DNA of 50,589 bases from Ruminococcus sp. UBA1394 (GCA_002305725.1 DBQM01000022.1:1-50589); one strand, 5' to 3'; shown: positions 1-9,316, counted from the stretch's first letter. Numbers and translations are program-made. The notes: generated from the letters alone by a model not told the origin.

Positions 1-574
1 ACAGAGATTTTTTCGCAGGGCCAATAACTCCGTTGCCGCAGGGTATTATACCTATTTTCTTCTTGCCGCTTTTCTTTTCGAGTACTGCTGCTGCGTAGAT
101 TTCCTTGTTTTTCAGAAACGGAAACGGCTGTCTTTCACCTACTATAACAGGAGAAAGAAACGGCGCAATTTCAGAATTGAAATATTCTTCAAGATGTTCA
201 TTTTCGCTCTTGTCAATATTTTTGAAATCGACAATTCTGACATTGTGTTCCTCAAGTCTGCCCATCAGTTTTCCGTAAACGATATCCTTGCGTTCATTCA
301 GCATATGTACTCTTTCAAGGACAGCATCAATCTGCTCTCCGGCGGTCATATCCGTTTTGTTTTCACGGATATTTCTGTCCAGCAGCATCTGGTCAATCAG
401 CGAACCTACACGAACCATAAAAAATTCATCAAGGTTACTCTGATAGATTGACACAAAAGACAGTCTTTCACAAAGAGGGTTTTTATTGCTTTCTGCCTCT
501 TCAAGAACTCTTTCGTTGAATTTCAGCCAGGATATTTCCCTGTTCATATAAACCTGTTTTTCTGATTTGCTCAT
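1..574 (-). CDS. ppk1: Polyphosphate kinase 1, N-terminal part (cut by window edge)
   Basis: Reads open from an ATG at 574 down to base 1 without a stop, giving about 191 residues of the N-terminal and head domains of polyphosphate kinase 1, which reversibly transfers the ATP gamma-phosphate onto polyphosphate. The family hallmark is visible at residues 10-22 (MNREISWLKFNER), followed by NLDEFFMVRVGSL near residues 52-64 and a PFLSPVIVGERQPFPFLKN stretch further on. The catalytic histidines lie in the missing part. Start choice: an in-frame ATG also exists at 589, but GGAG sits about 9 nt before the ATG at 574, so 574 is preferred. The gene is transcribed away from its neighbour; 575-858 is the shared divergent promoter region. 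Family assignment is firm. Confidence 0.93.
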   Translation of the reverse strand, partial: MSKSEKQVYMNREISWLKFNERVLEEAESNKNPLCERLSFVSIYQSNLDEFFMVRVGSLIDQMLLDRNIRENKTDMTAGEQIDAVLERVHMLNERKDIVYGKLMGRLEEHNVRIVDFKNIDKSENEHLEEYFNSEIAPFLSPVIVGERQPFPFLKNKEIYAAAVLEKKSGKKKIGIIPCGNGVIGPAKKSL

Positions 575-787
575 TTCAAATCGCTCCATTTCTGTGCATT
601 ATTATCATAAATGCATTTTATTTTTTTCAGAAAGTACTTATTATAATTATAAATTGCATTTGTGAAATCTGAAATCACATTAATGTAAAATATGTGTAAA
701 GAAATAATTATAATCTGACCGTCAATAGTATTGTAAAATTTGTCTATTGTAATACAACATCATATTCCCCGATTTCCTGTATTTTAA

Positions 788-816
788 TTGACAAATTTAC
801 ATAGCTATGGTATAAT
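788..816 (+). promoter_or_regulatory. SigA-type promoter of the macro-domain gene
   Basis: TTGACA at 788-793, a 17-nt spacer and TATAAT at 811-816: a perfect consensus pair. The ribosome site AGGAGG at 850-855 and ATG at 859 follow. Two TATTGTAA direct repeats lie just upstream (about 730-752) and could be regulator sites. Confidence 0.85.
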
Positions 817-858
817 TGAAAATCTGATACAGCTGAATATACATAACAGGAGGTAAAT

Positions 859-1761
859 ATGCCGCTGAAAATTATAACCGGTGATATTCTTGAACAAAAA
901 TCCGATATATTAGTAATGCCTGCAGCACCCAGGAAAGGTCCGTCGTCAGAATTTGCTGAAAATATCTATAATGCTGCCGGTTATGACGATATGCAAAAAG
1001 CACGTAAAAAAATCGGACATTTACCTGCCGGAGAAGCAGCTGTTACACCAGGATTCAATCTGACTGCAAAGTATGTGATCCACGTTTTTACTCCGGAATG
1101 GTTCGGCGGATTTATGAATGAACCTGAATTTCTTGCAAACTGTTACTGTAATGCAATAAAAAGTGCTGTAAAACTGAATGTGAAAAGCATTTCTTTTCCA
1201 CTTCTCGGTTCTGGTACAAATCGTTTCCCGCCCGATGTTGCTGAAAAGATTGCTGTTCATGCTATTTGTAACTGCCTAAGAACTCATTCATATTCCATAA
1301 ATGTTTATCTTGTAATCTGTCCGGGTACAGCAAAAGCGCTGTCTGAGTGTGATATAGCTTTACCGGAAGAAAAAAAGCAGTTTCATAAGTCAAGATTTAT
1401 TAAATATATGAACGATAATATACCCAACATCACTAAATTTGCAAACTACATTGGCTGCAATAAAAGTACTGTTAACAGAATTATGAACGGCAATACAGAA
1501 TGTCCGCAGAAAAGTACTGTTCTTTTGATTGCAATAGGTCTGCAACTCTCAAAAGAGGAAAGATACGATTTTATCAATTGTTCCGGCAATCCATATCCTG
1601 TTGATGAGCGGGATTATAAACTTGAAGAATTGCTTGACAGTGGTTATACAAATATTGATGATATCAATATACTTTTATATCAGCAAAACCCTGAATGGGA
1701 GCTGAGGCACAAATGCAGGGGCGATATGATTTCTGAATCGAAAAAAAAGACAAATCCATAA
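859..1761 (+). CDS. Macro domain fused to a helix-turn-helix domain
   Basis: Residues 1 to about 170 form a macro domain, the fold that binds ADP-ribose or related nucleotides: KIITGDILEQKSDILVMPA at the start, AGEAAVTPGFNL-KYVIHV in the middle, and the phosphate-binding loop ISFPLLGSGTNRFP near residue 114. Residues about 178-240 (KYMNDNIPNITKFANYIGC, KSTVNRIMNG) look like an XRE-type helix-turn-helix, then a variable tail. The order suggests a DNA- or protein-binding module controlled by an ADP-ribose-like ligand, but the ligand and target are not known. Good AGGAGG ribosome site, own consensus promoter and own terminator, so it is monocistronic. The macro fold is firm, the HTH is likely and the role is open. 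Confidence 0.82.
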   Translation: MPLKIITGDILEQKSDILVMPAAPRKGPSSEFAENIYNAAGYDDMQKARKKIGHLPAGEAAVTPGFNLTAKYVIHVFTPEWFGGFMNEPEFLANCYCNAIKSAVKLNVKSISFPLLGSGTNRFPPDVAEKIAVHAICNCLRTHSYSINVYLVICPGTAKALSECDIALPEEKKQFHKSRFIKYMNDNIPNITKFANYIGCNKSTVNRIMNGNTECPQKSTVLLIAIGLQLSKEERYDFINCSGNPYPVDERDYKLEELLDSGYTNIDDINILLYQQNPEWELRHKCRGDMISESKKKTNP

Positions 1762-1773
1762 AAATATAAAAAC

Positions 1774-1799
1774 GCTGCTTTTTCAGAGCAGCTTTTTTT
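1774..1799 (+). terminator. Rho-independent terminator of the macro-HTH gene
   Basis: GCTGCT (1774-1779) pairs with AGCAGC (1787-1792), 7-nt loop, followed by seven T (1793-1799). It lies 12 nt after the stop codon. Confidence 0.8.
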
Positions 1800-1836
1800 G
1801 TTGCAAAAATGTTGCAAAATTGTTGCAGACGTTGCA
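1800..1836 (+). repeat. Four tandem GTTGCA boxes
   Basis: GTTGCA occurs at 1800-1805, 1811-1816, 1822-1827 and 1831-1836, start-to-start spacings 11, 11 and 9 nt, about one helical turn. A TATAAT (1860-1865) lies downstream, so the array covers the -35 region of the putative promoter of the lipoprotein gene. It looks like a multi-site operator; the binding protein is unknown. Confidence 0.5.
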
Positions 1837-2001
1837 ACGGATTTTTTCATTTGCTGCAGTATAATAATAATATTGCTGAAAGCAAAGGCTTTCATACGTC
1901 TGTTCATGCTTTCTGTTTTCAATTCCCGCATACATTAAATTGACAGCAGATCAACAGCGGATACATTAACGGCAACACATATTATATGGAGGAAAAAGAT
2001 A

Positions 2002-2895
2002 ATGAAAAGAAGAATTATGAGTATTGTCATGGCGTCTGTAATGGTTATGTCCGGTATGACAGGGTGCGGTGATAAGAAAAAAGATACCGATAACATTGAA
2101 GATGCAATCAATTCAATGTCAGAAAAAGAAATCGAAGCTGCGATCCTTGACAATGCTGCGAAAATTGATTCAGAAAACGGCATCAGCGAAACAACAGAGC
2201 CCCAGCCCGAAGAAATAGACCCTTTTAAAACGCTGAATGTTACTTTCAGCGGAACAGCTCCACACAGCCAGATTGAATATAGCGGCGGTTATTCCTATGT
2301 TACTTACACCCCAAGTATTGAAACAGGCATGAAAAACGGCGACATTGTTACAATAACCGCTGAACTGAACAGCAGCTTTGAAAACAAATATATATTAACC
2401 GAAACACAAAAGCAATATAATGCAGAGGGACTTTCTTCATATGTAGAAAATCTTAATGAAATCCCACAGGACACAATGACCAAAATGGATCAGACTTTCA
2501 GAGATGGTTATGCAGCTTATCTTGCAAAACAGAATTTCTCCTGCACAATCAGCGATATGACATTGCTCGGAAACTATATGCTGTTTGAAAAAAACACCTT
2601 TTCAAATAATGGAAGTGCAAACTACATTTATTTTGTCTATAAAATCAATGCTGATTTTACATACAGAGATATAGCAGAAAATCATGAATATTATTGGTGT
2701 GCATACTATGAGAATGTTGTTTTGCTGCCGGATGGGACTGTTTCAGCCGATTTTGAAGATTTACATATGGGAAGTATGGATTCATTTTTAATTGATGCGT
2801 GGATAATAGACGGCTGTCAGGATCTGGATACTCTTTTTAATAAGAATGTTACGGCAAATACAGACAATTATAACTATGAGTCAACTGTTCAATAA
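2002..2895 (+). CDS. Lipoprotein of unknown function
   Basis: 297 residues beginning with a basic, hydrophobic signal peptide and a lipobox-like GMTGC, so Cys22 is the likely lipidation site and the mature protein is anchored outside the cell membrane. After an acidic Asp/Glu/Lys-rich spacer (residues 23-70) comes a beta-rich domain with FSGTAPHSQIEYSG near residue 80; it resembles generic Firmicutes surface lipoproteins, but I do not recognise a named family. Ribosome site GGAGG, 9 nt before the ATG. It is followed after 29 nt by a SHOCT membrane protein, so the two are probably one operon. Function not assigned. Confidence 0.75.
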   Translation: MKRRIMSIVMASVMVMSGMTGCGDKKKDTDNIEDAINSMSEKEIEAAILDNAAKIDSENGISETTEPQPEEIDPFKTLNVTFSGTAPHSQIEYSGGYSYVTYTPSIETGMKNGDIVTITAELNSSFENKYILTETQKQYNAEGLSSYVENLNEIPQDTMTKMDQTFRDGYAAYLAKQNFSCTISDMTLLGNYMLFEKNTFSNNGSANYIYFVYKINADFTYRDIAENHEYYWCAYYENVVLLPDGTVSADFEDLHMGSMDSFLIDAWIIDGCQDLDTLFNKNVTANTDNYNYESTVQ

Positions 2896-2924
2896 GCAAA
2901 TAATCACAGAGGAGAAGAAAGAAA

Positions 2925-3497
2925 ATGATCAGATTTGATGAAATGCCGTCATCGGCACAGAAAGCGTACAAGGTTACAAACACTGTTAGAAAAGCAGCAT
3001 TGTTTATCGGCTGGGCCATTTTTGTATTGGCATTTATACTTTCCATAAAAAACAGCGAAGGCATAAAAAGTACTTTGATGGCGGCATTTGTTTCAGCTGG
3101 AATTTTTCCGGGAATGATCCACGGAGAGTTTGCTTATAAAAAGGCGATAACTACGCTGAAAAATTATCTGGGACCATTAGGATTTTTTATCGGTCTTGGT
3201 ATAGCCTGCTTTCTGTTTACTATATTTTATGTGTTTGGATTCATTTTTCCGATTATAGATACAATTCTGTTCATACTGAAAAAACCGCTTATTTATCCCT
3301 TTGAGAACAGGTGCTTTCTTGAAACAAGAAAAGCGCAGGAAGAAATTGCAGCAGAGGCTTATAATGAATTGCTGCGTGCTGCAAACAGTGATGACGCAAT
3401 GACAAAACTGCAGAAACTGAAAGATATGATGGAACAGGGTATAATCACAGAAGAAGAATTCATCCGCAAAAAAGCTGAACTTCTGGAGGAATTTTAA
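2925..3497 (+). CDS. Membrane protein with C-terminal SHOCT domain
   Basis: 190 residues. Hydrophobic segments near residues 24-41, 48-64 and 84-125 (probably two crossings) suggest three or four membrane spans. The last 35 residues (LQKLKDMMEQGIITEEEFIRKK) are a SHOCT module, a short helical oligomerisation or targeting domain typical of the ends of small bacterial membrane proteins. Ribosome site GAGGAG. It follows the lipoprotein gene in the same direction and is the last gene before a terminator. The SHOCT call is good; the cellular role is unknown. Confidence 0.75.
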   Translation: MIRFDEMPSSAQKAYKVTNTVRKAALFIGWAIFVLAFILSIKNSEGIKSTLMAAFVSAGIFPGMIHGEFAYKKAITTLKNYLGPLGFFIGLGIACFLFTIFYVFGFIFPIIDTILFILKKPLIYPFENRCFLETRKAQEEIAAEAYNELLRAANSDDAMTKLQKLKDMMEQGIITEEEFIRKKAELLEEF

Positions 3498-3557
3498 AGT
3501 AAGCTGATTCTTTTTCTGATTCAACTGTTTCTTCTTTACAATGCCGGATTTATACAT

Positions 3558-3603
3558 AAAACACCTCCTATGGTTTCTGTTAAAATACCATAGGAGGTGT
3601 TTT
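3558..3603. terminator. Bidirectional terminator between convergent genes
   Basis: Perfect 17-nt arms at 3558-3574 and 3587-3603 with a 12-nt loop and T-rich flanks on both strands, between the SHOCT gene (plus) and the GH43 gene (minus). The arms contain CACCTCCT and its complement, i.e. the anti-Shine-Dalgarno sequence. Confidence 0.9.
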
Positions 3604-3637
3604 TTTCTATTGTCCCTGTTTACCTGTTATTCAATAT

Positions 3638-5899
3638 TTATTCTTGTATCAGCATACGTCTCATAAGACACAGATCAAAAGCATTGATAACATCATCTTT
3701 ATTCAGGTCTCCGGCTTTCCAGTCGGTAAGGTCTCCGTTACAAACCAGCCACTTCTGCATCATAACAACATCAGCCACATTGAATTTACCGTCGGCATTG
3801 ACGTCACCCAAAACTTCTTCTGCATTGTCATCAAAGAGAAATGTCCAGGAGTTAACTGCAATATCCTTGTCAGAGAAAACAAAGTAAAGATCGTGTGTTC
3901 CGCCTACCTGGGCAACCTCACTGTTTCTGATGGTCGTAAATTTATCCTTTGAATCAAAGTCAATACTTGTGAGAATTTCACCGGTCGGAGAATCCATTCT
4001 GACTTCCATTCTTCCGCTTCCCTTTACGCTGGCAAGGAAATCAACCGGTCTGTCAAGCAGCGGAGCATTTGAATTTCCGCCTGTACTGCCTGTATTTTCT
4101 GCTGCGAAAAACTCAATAGCGTCATCAGATTTTATATATCTGAATTCTGCATAATCGGAATAATAAACCTTATCCCCGTCAGAGAAACCATTCCAGATAT
4201 TTCTCAGACCGTCCGCCCATTCTCTTGTGTTGGTAAGCTCGGCAGAAATGTCAATATCATATTTCTCGTTAACAGTAATACTGTCGATAACAAAAGTAAT
4301 AAGTGCATCGTTATCAACATTAAAGTAACCCATGTTCATAAGACCGTCAGCACCGCCCATATAACAGGTTATCGTATATTTTCCGGTACCTGTAATTTCA
4401 GCAGAACCGACACAGTCATCACCATCACTGGTAGCAGGATACATAGAAACTGTTGTGTCTTTATCAACGCTCGTTACTGTAAAATTGTATCGTATAGTAT
4501 CAACTGCTGTTTTTTCAAGTACGGGTGTTTCTTCCTCTGTATCAGTTTCACCGGAGGATGTAAATTCAACGTCTTTTACACTGAACCATGAGCCTTCTTT
4601 ACTGCTGATAACATCAGGATTATTCATGTCTGACGTGTCATAGATAATATCGGCAGTATTATTCAGTTCAGCGGCATAATTGACAGTAAACGGGTCAACA
4701 TGGCTTATGGACTTTACGCCTTTCTTTGTTCCGCCGGTTTTTTCAATGGTAACAGTTTCCTCGTCAACGTTTATCATATCAACGCCTAAGCTTCTGTAAC
4801 TGCCTGTAATGCCCATGCCTCTTTTCAGAGAAAGAGTGTGGTAGAACATATACCAGCTGTCGTTGAATTTCTGCATATGTGTGTGGTTATTGGAATAGTC
4901 AAATCCGGAAACTCCGGGGTTTACAAAACATTCGCCTTTCATTTCCCAGCTTGACGTATCAAGTGGTGTTTTCGTGGTCATATAGACCATTCCGCACCCT
5001 GCCGGAGCATCACAGTCATAAGGCCATTGTTCAGAATGGTCTGACCAGTCAGAGCAATAGGTGTAAACATAAGTGCCGCCTATATAGTTAAGCTCACTTG
5101 CCTCAAAAAAGTACGGCGCAGGTATTTCTGCAAAATCACTTGCAAAGGAAACCATATCCTCTCCAAGCTTTACAATTCTTGACGAACCGGGCATGAAATC
5201 TGTTCCTCCGCTTGCTTTTCCTCCTCCGAATGAGAGCCAGCCGTCGCCGTTTTCATCAATCACAACGCCAGGATCAAAAGGATTCGGACAGTCTTTCAGA
5301 CCCGGTGTACTGGTGCTTATCAGCGGTTTGCCAAGCGGGTCGTCCCATGGACCCAGAGGGTCAGTCGCATGGATAACGCCGACGCCAAGACCGTTGTTGG
5401 AGAAATACAGATAAAAATGAGTTTTTCCGTCTGCCTCAACTCTTGATGTAATGGAGGGTGCCCATGAATTGGTTATCCACGGAGCAATCTCTCCTACATT
5501 GATTTCGCCGTGATATATCCAGTTCACCATATCGTCAGTAGAAAGAATCACAAAGGATTTGATTTTTTCATAGGTGTTGTCAACGTCAGGACCAGCCGCC
5601 TTGAACTGTTCATGATCGTTTGTACCAAAAAGGTAAAGCCTGCCGTTATACTCAACGGACGTAGGGTCGGCACAGAAAAAATCTGAAGAAACAGGATTAT
5701 TGTATCTTGTGTCCTTAAAATTATTCGTACTGATTTTATCTGCGCTGATAGAAATCCCTCCTGTCGTATCCACTGCCTCAGACGGCGAAAGTTTTGTATC
5801 TGCGGCATATGTAACCAATGACGCAGAAGTTCCTGCGCATATTACTGCGGACAAAATGCAGGCGATAAAGCGTGTAACACGGTTTGTTTTGTGAATCAT
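3638..5899 (-). CDS. Secreted GH43 arabinoxylan-active enzyme with dockerin
   Basis: 753 residues. Signal peptide at 1-32. Residues about 60-390 are a GH43 five-bladed propeller close in sequence pattern to Bacillus XynD-type arabinoxylan arabinofuranohydrolases (ADPTSVEYNGRLYLFGT, WAPSI, GVGVIHATDPLGPWDDPLG). The expected catalytic residues are present: Asp78 (base), Asp209 in NPFDPGV, and Glu266 in FFEASE (acid). Beta-sandwich regions at about 450-680 are probably carbohydrate-binding modules (CBM6-like; uncertain). The C-terminus (about 695-753) is a type I dockerin with two loops, DVNADGKFNVAD and DLNKDDVINAFD, so it should be carried on a cellulosome. GGGAGG ribosome site 6 nt before the ATG. 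Last gene of the GH31-MFS-GH43 set. Whether it is an arabinofuranosidase or a xylosidase cannot be told. Confidence 0.9.
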   Translation of the reverse strand: MIHKTNRVTRFIACILSAVICAGTSASLVTYAADTKLSPSEAVDTTGGISISADKISTNNFKDTRYNNPVSSDFFCADPTSVEYNGRLYLFGTNDHEQFKAAGPDVDNTYEKIKSFVILSTDDMVNWIYHGEINVGEIAPWITNSWAPSITSRVEADGKTHFYLYFSNNGLGVGVIHATDPLGPWDDPLGKPLISTSTPGLKDCPNPFDPGVVIDENGDGWLSFGGGKASGGTDFMPGSSRIVKLGEDMVSFASDFAEIPAPYFFEASELNYIGGTYVYTYCSDWSDHSEQWPYDCDAPAGCGMVYMTTKTPLDTSSWEMKGECFVNPGVSGFDYSNNHTHMQKFNDSWYMFYHTLSLKRGMGITGSYRSLGVDMINVDEETVTIEKTGGTKKGVKSISHVDPFTVNYAAELNNTADIIYDTSDMNNPDVISSKEGSWFSVKDVEFTSSGETDTEEETPVLEKTAVDTIRYNFTVTSVDKDTTVSMYPATSDGDDCVGSAEITGTGKYTITCYMGGADGLMNMGYFNVDNDALITFVIDSITVNEKYDIDISAELTNTREWADGLRNIWNGFSDGDKVYYSDYAEFRYIKSDDAIEFFAAENTGSTGGNSNAPLLDRPVDFLASVKGSGRMEVRMDSPTGEILTSIDFDSKDKFTTIRNSEVAQVGGTHDLYFVFSDKDIAVNSWTFLFDDNAEEVLGDVNADGKFNVADVVMMQKWLVCNGDLTDWKAGDLNKDDVINAFDLCLMRRMLIQE

Positions 5900-6077
5900 T
5901 TTTTACCTCCCAAGTAATAATATCTTTTAGAACTTTTAACTGCTAATTATATTATAACGTTTCCTGTGAAAACAGGATAGAAATATACTGACGATTTATT
6001 AGCACAATTCTGACATGAATTCAAAATATTAAAAAGCAGTTAATTCTGTACTCAGGATTTTTTAAAGAAACTCCTTG

Positions 6078-7229
6078 TTAAGCTCTGCACGCCTTCTCGG
6101 TTCTGGAAATCATAACAAGCAGTAAAATCAGAAAGAAAGCAAGATAAACAGGCATAAGCTTCAGACTTATATGATTTGCAATCAGACCGAAAACCGGCGG
6201 CATAAATGTTGAACCGACATAGGCGCTTGCCATCTGAATGCCTATGATACCCTGTGAATTTTCTGCGCCGAAGTTTTTCGGAGTGGAGTGAATAATACAC
6301 GGATAGACAGGAGCACACCCAAGGCCGATTATGACAAAACCTGTAACAGATGTTATTTTCCATGGAAGTGCTGTGCAGGCAACACCGGTCATCGCAATGA
6401 CTGTACCCAAACGAATCATTTTATTGTCACCCAGCCTGTCTGATATAAAGCCGGACAGGAATCTTCCTGCTGTGATTCCGATAAAAAACAGTGACCCAAA
6501 CGCAGCGGCTTCTTGCTTTGAAGCTCCTCTTGTACCCTCCAGATAACTGCTTGCCCAGAGCATTGTTGTGGCTTCTGCGGCACAATACGACAGAAATCCG
6601 ATCAGCAGATACGGTACGCCTTTTATTTTCAAAGCACCTTTTATGCCGAGGACTGCGGTATTGTTTTCTCCCGCTGCCGCAGACCTGTTGACTTTCCACA
6701 GCGGAATAGTAAATACCAGTACAGCAGCGATACCAAACTGCAAATACGAAACCATGCGGTATCCGTTTGTCCATACAGTATGAGTCAGCGCATAGCTCAT
6801 AATATACGGGCTGATTATCGTTCCTACGCCCCAGAAACAGTGCAGCCAGCTCATGTGTCTTGAATTATAATGCAGGGCAACATAGTTATTCAGCGCTGCG
6901 TCAATTGCTCCTGCGCCAAGTCCGTAAGGTATTCCCCATAAACACATCTGATAAAATTCAGTCGTCGTTGAAAATCCATACAAGGCAATGGCAGTAAGAA
7001 AAACGCTAACAATTGTCACGGTCCTTGTTCCGAATTTCTTTGTAACACGTTCTGACATCAGTCCGGAAATGATGGTGCCGCCTGAAATGATCATAGAAAT
7101 AAATCCCATATATGATAACGGAACATCAAATTCAGTACGAATTACAGGCCATGCTGAACCCAGCAAAGAATCGGGCAGTCCAAGGCTTATAAAAGCAAGG
7201 TATATAACCGCTAACAGTAATAAATACAT
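6078..7229 (-). CDS. MFS transporter, probably sugar
   Basis: 383 residues with about 12 membrane spans in two halves, starting at YLLLLAVIYLAFISLGLPDSLLGSAWP. MFS loop motifs are visible: GLMSERVTKKFGTR after helix 2 and GRFLSGFISDRLGDNKMIRLG after helix 8. It is a secondary transporter of the cytoplasmic membrane. Its place 38 nt after the GH31 alpha-glucosidase gene suggests that it brings in the oligosaccharide cut by that enzyme, but the substrate is inferred from context only. Ribosome site AGAGGAG. A gap of about 180 nt separates it from the GH43 gene, which may have its own promoter. Confidence 0.87.
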   Translation of the reverse strand: MYLLLLAVIYLAFISLGLPDSLLGSAWPVIRTEFDVPLSYMGFISMIISGGTIISGLMSERVTKKFGTRTVTIVSVFLTAIALYGFSTTTEFYQMCLWGIPYGLGAGAIDAALNNYVALHYNSRHMSWLHCFWGVGTIISPYIMSYALTHTVWTNGYRMVSYLQFGIAAVLVFTIPLWKVNRSAAAGENNTAVLGIKGALKIKGVPYLLIGFLSYCAAEATTMLWASSYLEGTRGASKQEAAAFGSLFFIGITAGRFLSGFISDRLGDNKMIRLGTVIAMTGVACTALPWKITSVTGFVIIGLGCAPVYPCIIHSTPKNFGAENSQGIIGIQMASAYVGSTFMPPVFGLIANHISLKLMPVYLAFFLILLLVMISRTEKACRA

Positions 7230-7267
7230 TTTACTCCTCTTTCATATCACAATTTACTGAACTTTTC

Positions 7268-9262
7268 TCAATTGCCGGAGCAGTATAACGTTGAAACAGT
7301 AAGACTGTCCTCCGGTTCGGGAGAATATCCGTTATCCGAATACAGCACATAACTGCTGCCGGGATAACCCAGAAGTTCAGTCCGGCGTATGTCTGACTTT
7401 GCTGTGCTTTCAGCAGTTTTGTCAAATGGAATGGCCTTTTTGTTGCGGATAAAGAATACCAGTTCGTCCAGCGCAATATCCACATAATGATGACCCTTTG
7501 GCAGAATTTCTGTCTGACAGTCATTGCGTGACTTCATTCTCACCATCATCATTTCCTCCGGAAGATAAACATACCGTCCCTGTGCATTCTGCCTGTACAC
7601 AGGAGCAATCATCAGCTCATTTCCAAGCAAAAGCTGATCCTCAACCTGTTTTGCCATCATATCCTCGGGGAAGTCAAACGCAAGGGGCTTAAACATCATT
7701 TCATCATTAAGAGCTGCTTTGAGATACTCGCTGTAAAGATACGGCACAAGGCTATAGCGTATCTTTATCATCTCTGCAGCAGCATTGACGTTATCAAAGC
7801 GGTAAAGTTCCTGATTTCGGGTACCGTCTGCGGAGTGATTGCGGAAAAGTGGTGTGAACAGGGAATACTGGAGCCAGCGCAGCATTAAATCTTCGGTGGC
7901 ATCACAGCCGAATCCGCCTGTATCAGACCCAGCAAACAGGAATCCTGCCATATTCAGCGCCGGCAGCTGCTGCATGGACTGGAGTATGTGTGACCACCAT
8001 GATTTGTTGTCACCCTGCCAGATACCGCCATATCGGTGTGCACCGATAAAGGACGAGCGTGAGAAAAATAATGTTCTCTTTTCGGGACATATCTCCTGCA
8101 ACGCCTCAAAGGCGGAACGGGTCATATTCATGCCGTAGAGGTTGTGAACGTCGCTGTGCTTTACCTTCGTACCGTCTACGTTATGATAAAACTTGTCATA
8201 GTCACCCATGTTTCCGTTAAGTCCTGCAACCATTCCTGTGAATGCAAAATACTCGTTTATCCCCATATTTCCGGAAGTGAGTTTCCCGATTTCTGCACAG
8301 GTATCTGCAAGCCTGTCCTCAGTATAGAAAATGGCAGGCTCGTTCATATCATTCCAGAAACCATCTATTCCCATATCTGTAAGAACGGAATATTTCCTGC
8401 CGAACCATTTCCTTGCCTCAGGCTGTAAGAAGTCGGGGAAATGTACCCGTCCCGGCCATACTGCACCGACAAAATCTTCACCGTCCGCATTTTTGCAGAA
8501 GTAATTCTGCTGTACCCCCTCCTCATAAACATCATAGCCTTCCTCGATTTTAACCCCAGCATCAATAATCGGAACAAGGTGAATCCCCTGCCCTTTCATG
8601 TCCTGTACAAGATTTTCAAGGTCGGGGAAGCGCTCCTTGTCAACAGTAAAATCCTTGTAACGCTCCATATAGTCAATATCCAGATAGATACTGTCAAGGG
8701 GTATGCCTGCGTCTTTGTACTGCTGTGCAACATCACGGATATCCTGTTCGTCTTTATACCCCCAGCGACTCTGACCGTAACCGAAAGCCCATAGCGGCGG
8801 AATATAACTTCTGCCGATGATATGCCGGAATTGTCTGACAATATCCTTTTCGATTTCGCCTGTGATGATATAAACGGCAAGGTCATTTTTTGCGGTTTTG
8901 ATATGCATTACGCTTCTTTTGGTGTAGCCAATGTCAAATTCCATTTTTCCTGCAAAGTCGAAAAATGCGCCGAATGTCACCTTTCCGCTGATGATGATAA
9001 AATTATGAGCACCGTAAAGCGAACGGGTATCCTCATGGTGATTGGGATTGTCATAATTCCAGCTGACGTACTGCCAGCCTCTTTTGTTGATACCTCGTAT
9101 CTGTTCCCCAAGACCGTATACAATATCGTCCTCTGCGAGATTATATGTGAATCCGCCCTGACCGTCAGTTTCAAAAAACGGCAGCTTATCCTCCGCTTTT
9201 TCAATATCCTTTACAACTGCGTCTGTGGGAAAGGGATTCCCGTAAACATACTTTTTTATCAT
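7268..9262 (-). CDS. GH31 alpha-glucosidase (isomaltase-like), cytoplasmic
   Basis: 664 residues, no signal peptide. GH31 catalytic barrel: GFWNDMNEPAIF near residue 306 carries the Asp nucleophile and GGIWQGDNKSWW near residue 415 the Asp acid/base. The sequence resembles the 663-residue Blautia (Ruminococcus) obeum alpha-glucosidase Ro-aG1, known to prefer isomaltose-type substrates. The DMNEP form points to alpha-glucosidase rather than alpha-xylosidase (which usually has a TDFGE-like form). Start choice: the open frame reaches a TTG at 9280, but the ATG at 9262 has AGAGGAAG 7 nt upstream and starts like Ro-aG1, so it is used. First gene of the operon with the MFS gene; the divergent AraC gene is the likely regulator. 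Confidence 0.92.
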   Translation of the reverse strand: MIKKYVYGNPFPTDAVVKDIEKAEDKLPFFETDGQGGFTYNLAEDDIVYGLGEQIRGINKRGWQYVSWNYDNPNHHEDTRSLYGAHNFIIISGKVTFGAFFDFAGKMEFDIGYTKRSVMHIKTAKNDLAVYIITGEIEKDIVRQFRHIIGRSYIPPLWAFGYGQSRWGYKDEQDIRDVAQQYKDAGIPLDSIYLDIDYMERYKDFTVDKERFPDLENLVQDMKGQGIHLVPIIDAGVKIEEGYDVYEEGVQQNYFCKNADGEDFVGAVWPGRVHFPDFLQPEARKWFGRKYSVLTDMGIDGFWNDMNEPAIFYTEDRLADTCAEIGKLTSGNMGINEYFAFTGMVAGLNGNMGDYDKFYHNVDGTKVKHSDVHNLYGMNMTRSAFEALQEICPEKRTLFFSRSSFIGAHRYGGIWQGDNKSWWSHILQSMQQLPALNMAGFLFAGSDTGGFGCDATEDLMLRWLQYSLFTPLFRNHSADGTRNQELYRFDNVNAAAEMIKIRYSLVPYLYSEYLKAALNDEMMFKPLAFDFPEDMMAKQVEDQLLLGNELMIAPVYRQNAQGRYVYLPEEMMMVRMKSRNDCQTEILPKGHHYVDIALDELVFFIRNKKAIPFDKTAESTAKSDIRRTELLGYPGSSYVLYSDNGYSPEPEDSLTVSTLYCSGN

Positions 9263-9287
9263 AACAGCACTTCCTCTCAAAAGTCCA

Positions 9288-9316
9288 TTGATATTTATTC
9301 TTATATATGATATAAT
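9288..9316 (+). promoter_or_regulatory. Promoter of the AraC gene in a divergent control region with a repeat
   Basis: TTGATA 9288-9293, 17-nt spacer, TATAAT 9311-9316 on the plus strand. A similar block (ATTGATATT...GATACTAT) recurs at 9340-9368, 53 bp downstream or five helical turns, with TTGATA-16-TACTAT. The pair of direct repeats could be two promoters or two AraC sites. The promoter for GH31 must lie on the other strand of the same 127 bp. Confidence 0.65.

Noticed and set aside
1021..1931. Minus-strand frames overlapping the macro-HTH gene
   Set aside because: Shadow frames with no start signals; the plus-strand protein has a recognised fold and a consensus promoter.
7268..9262. Alpha-xylosidase for xyloglucan
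   Set aside because: The nucleophile motif is WNDMNEP, as in alpha-glucosidases of this family, and the sequence resembles the isomaltose-active Ro-aG1.
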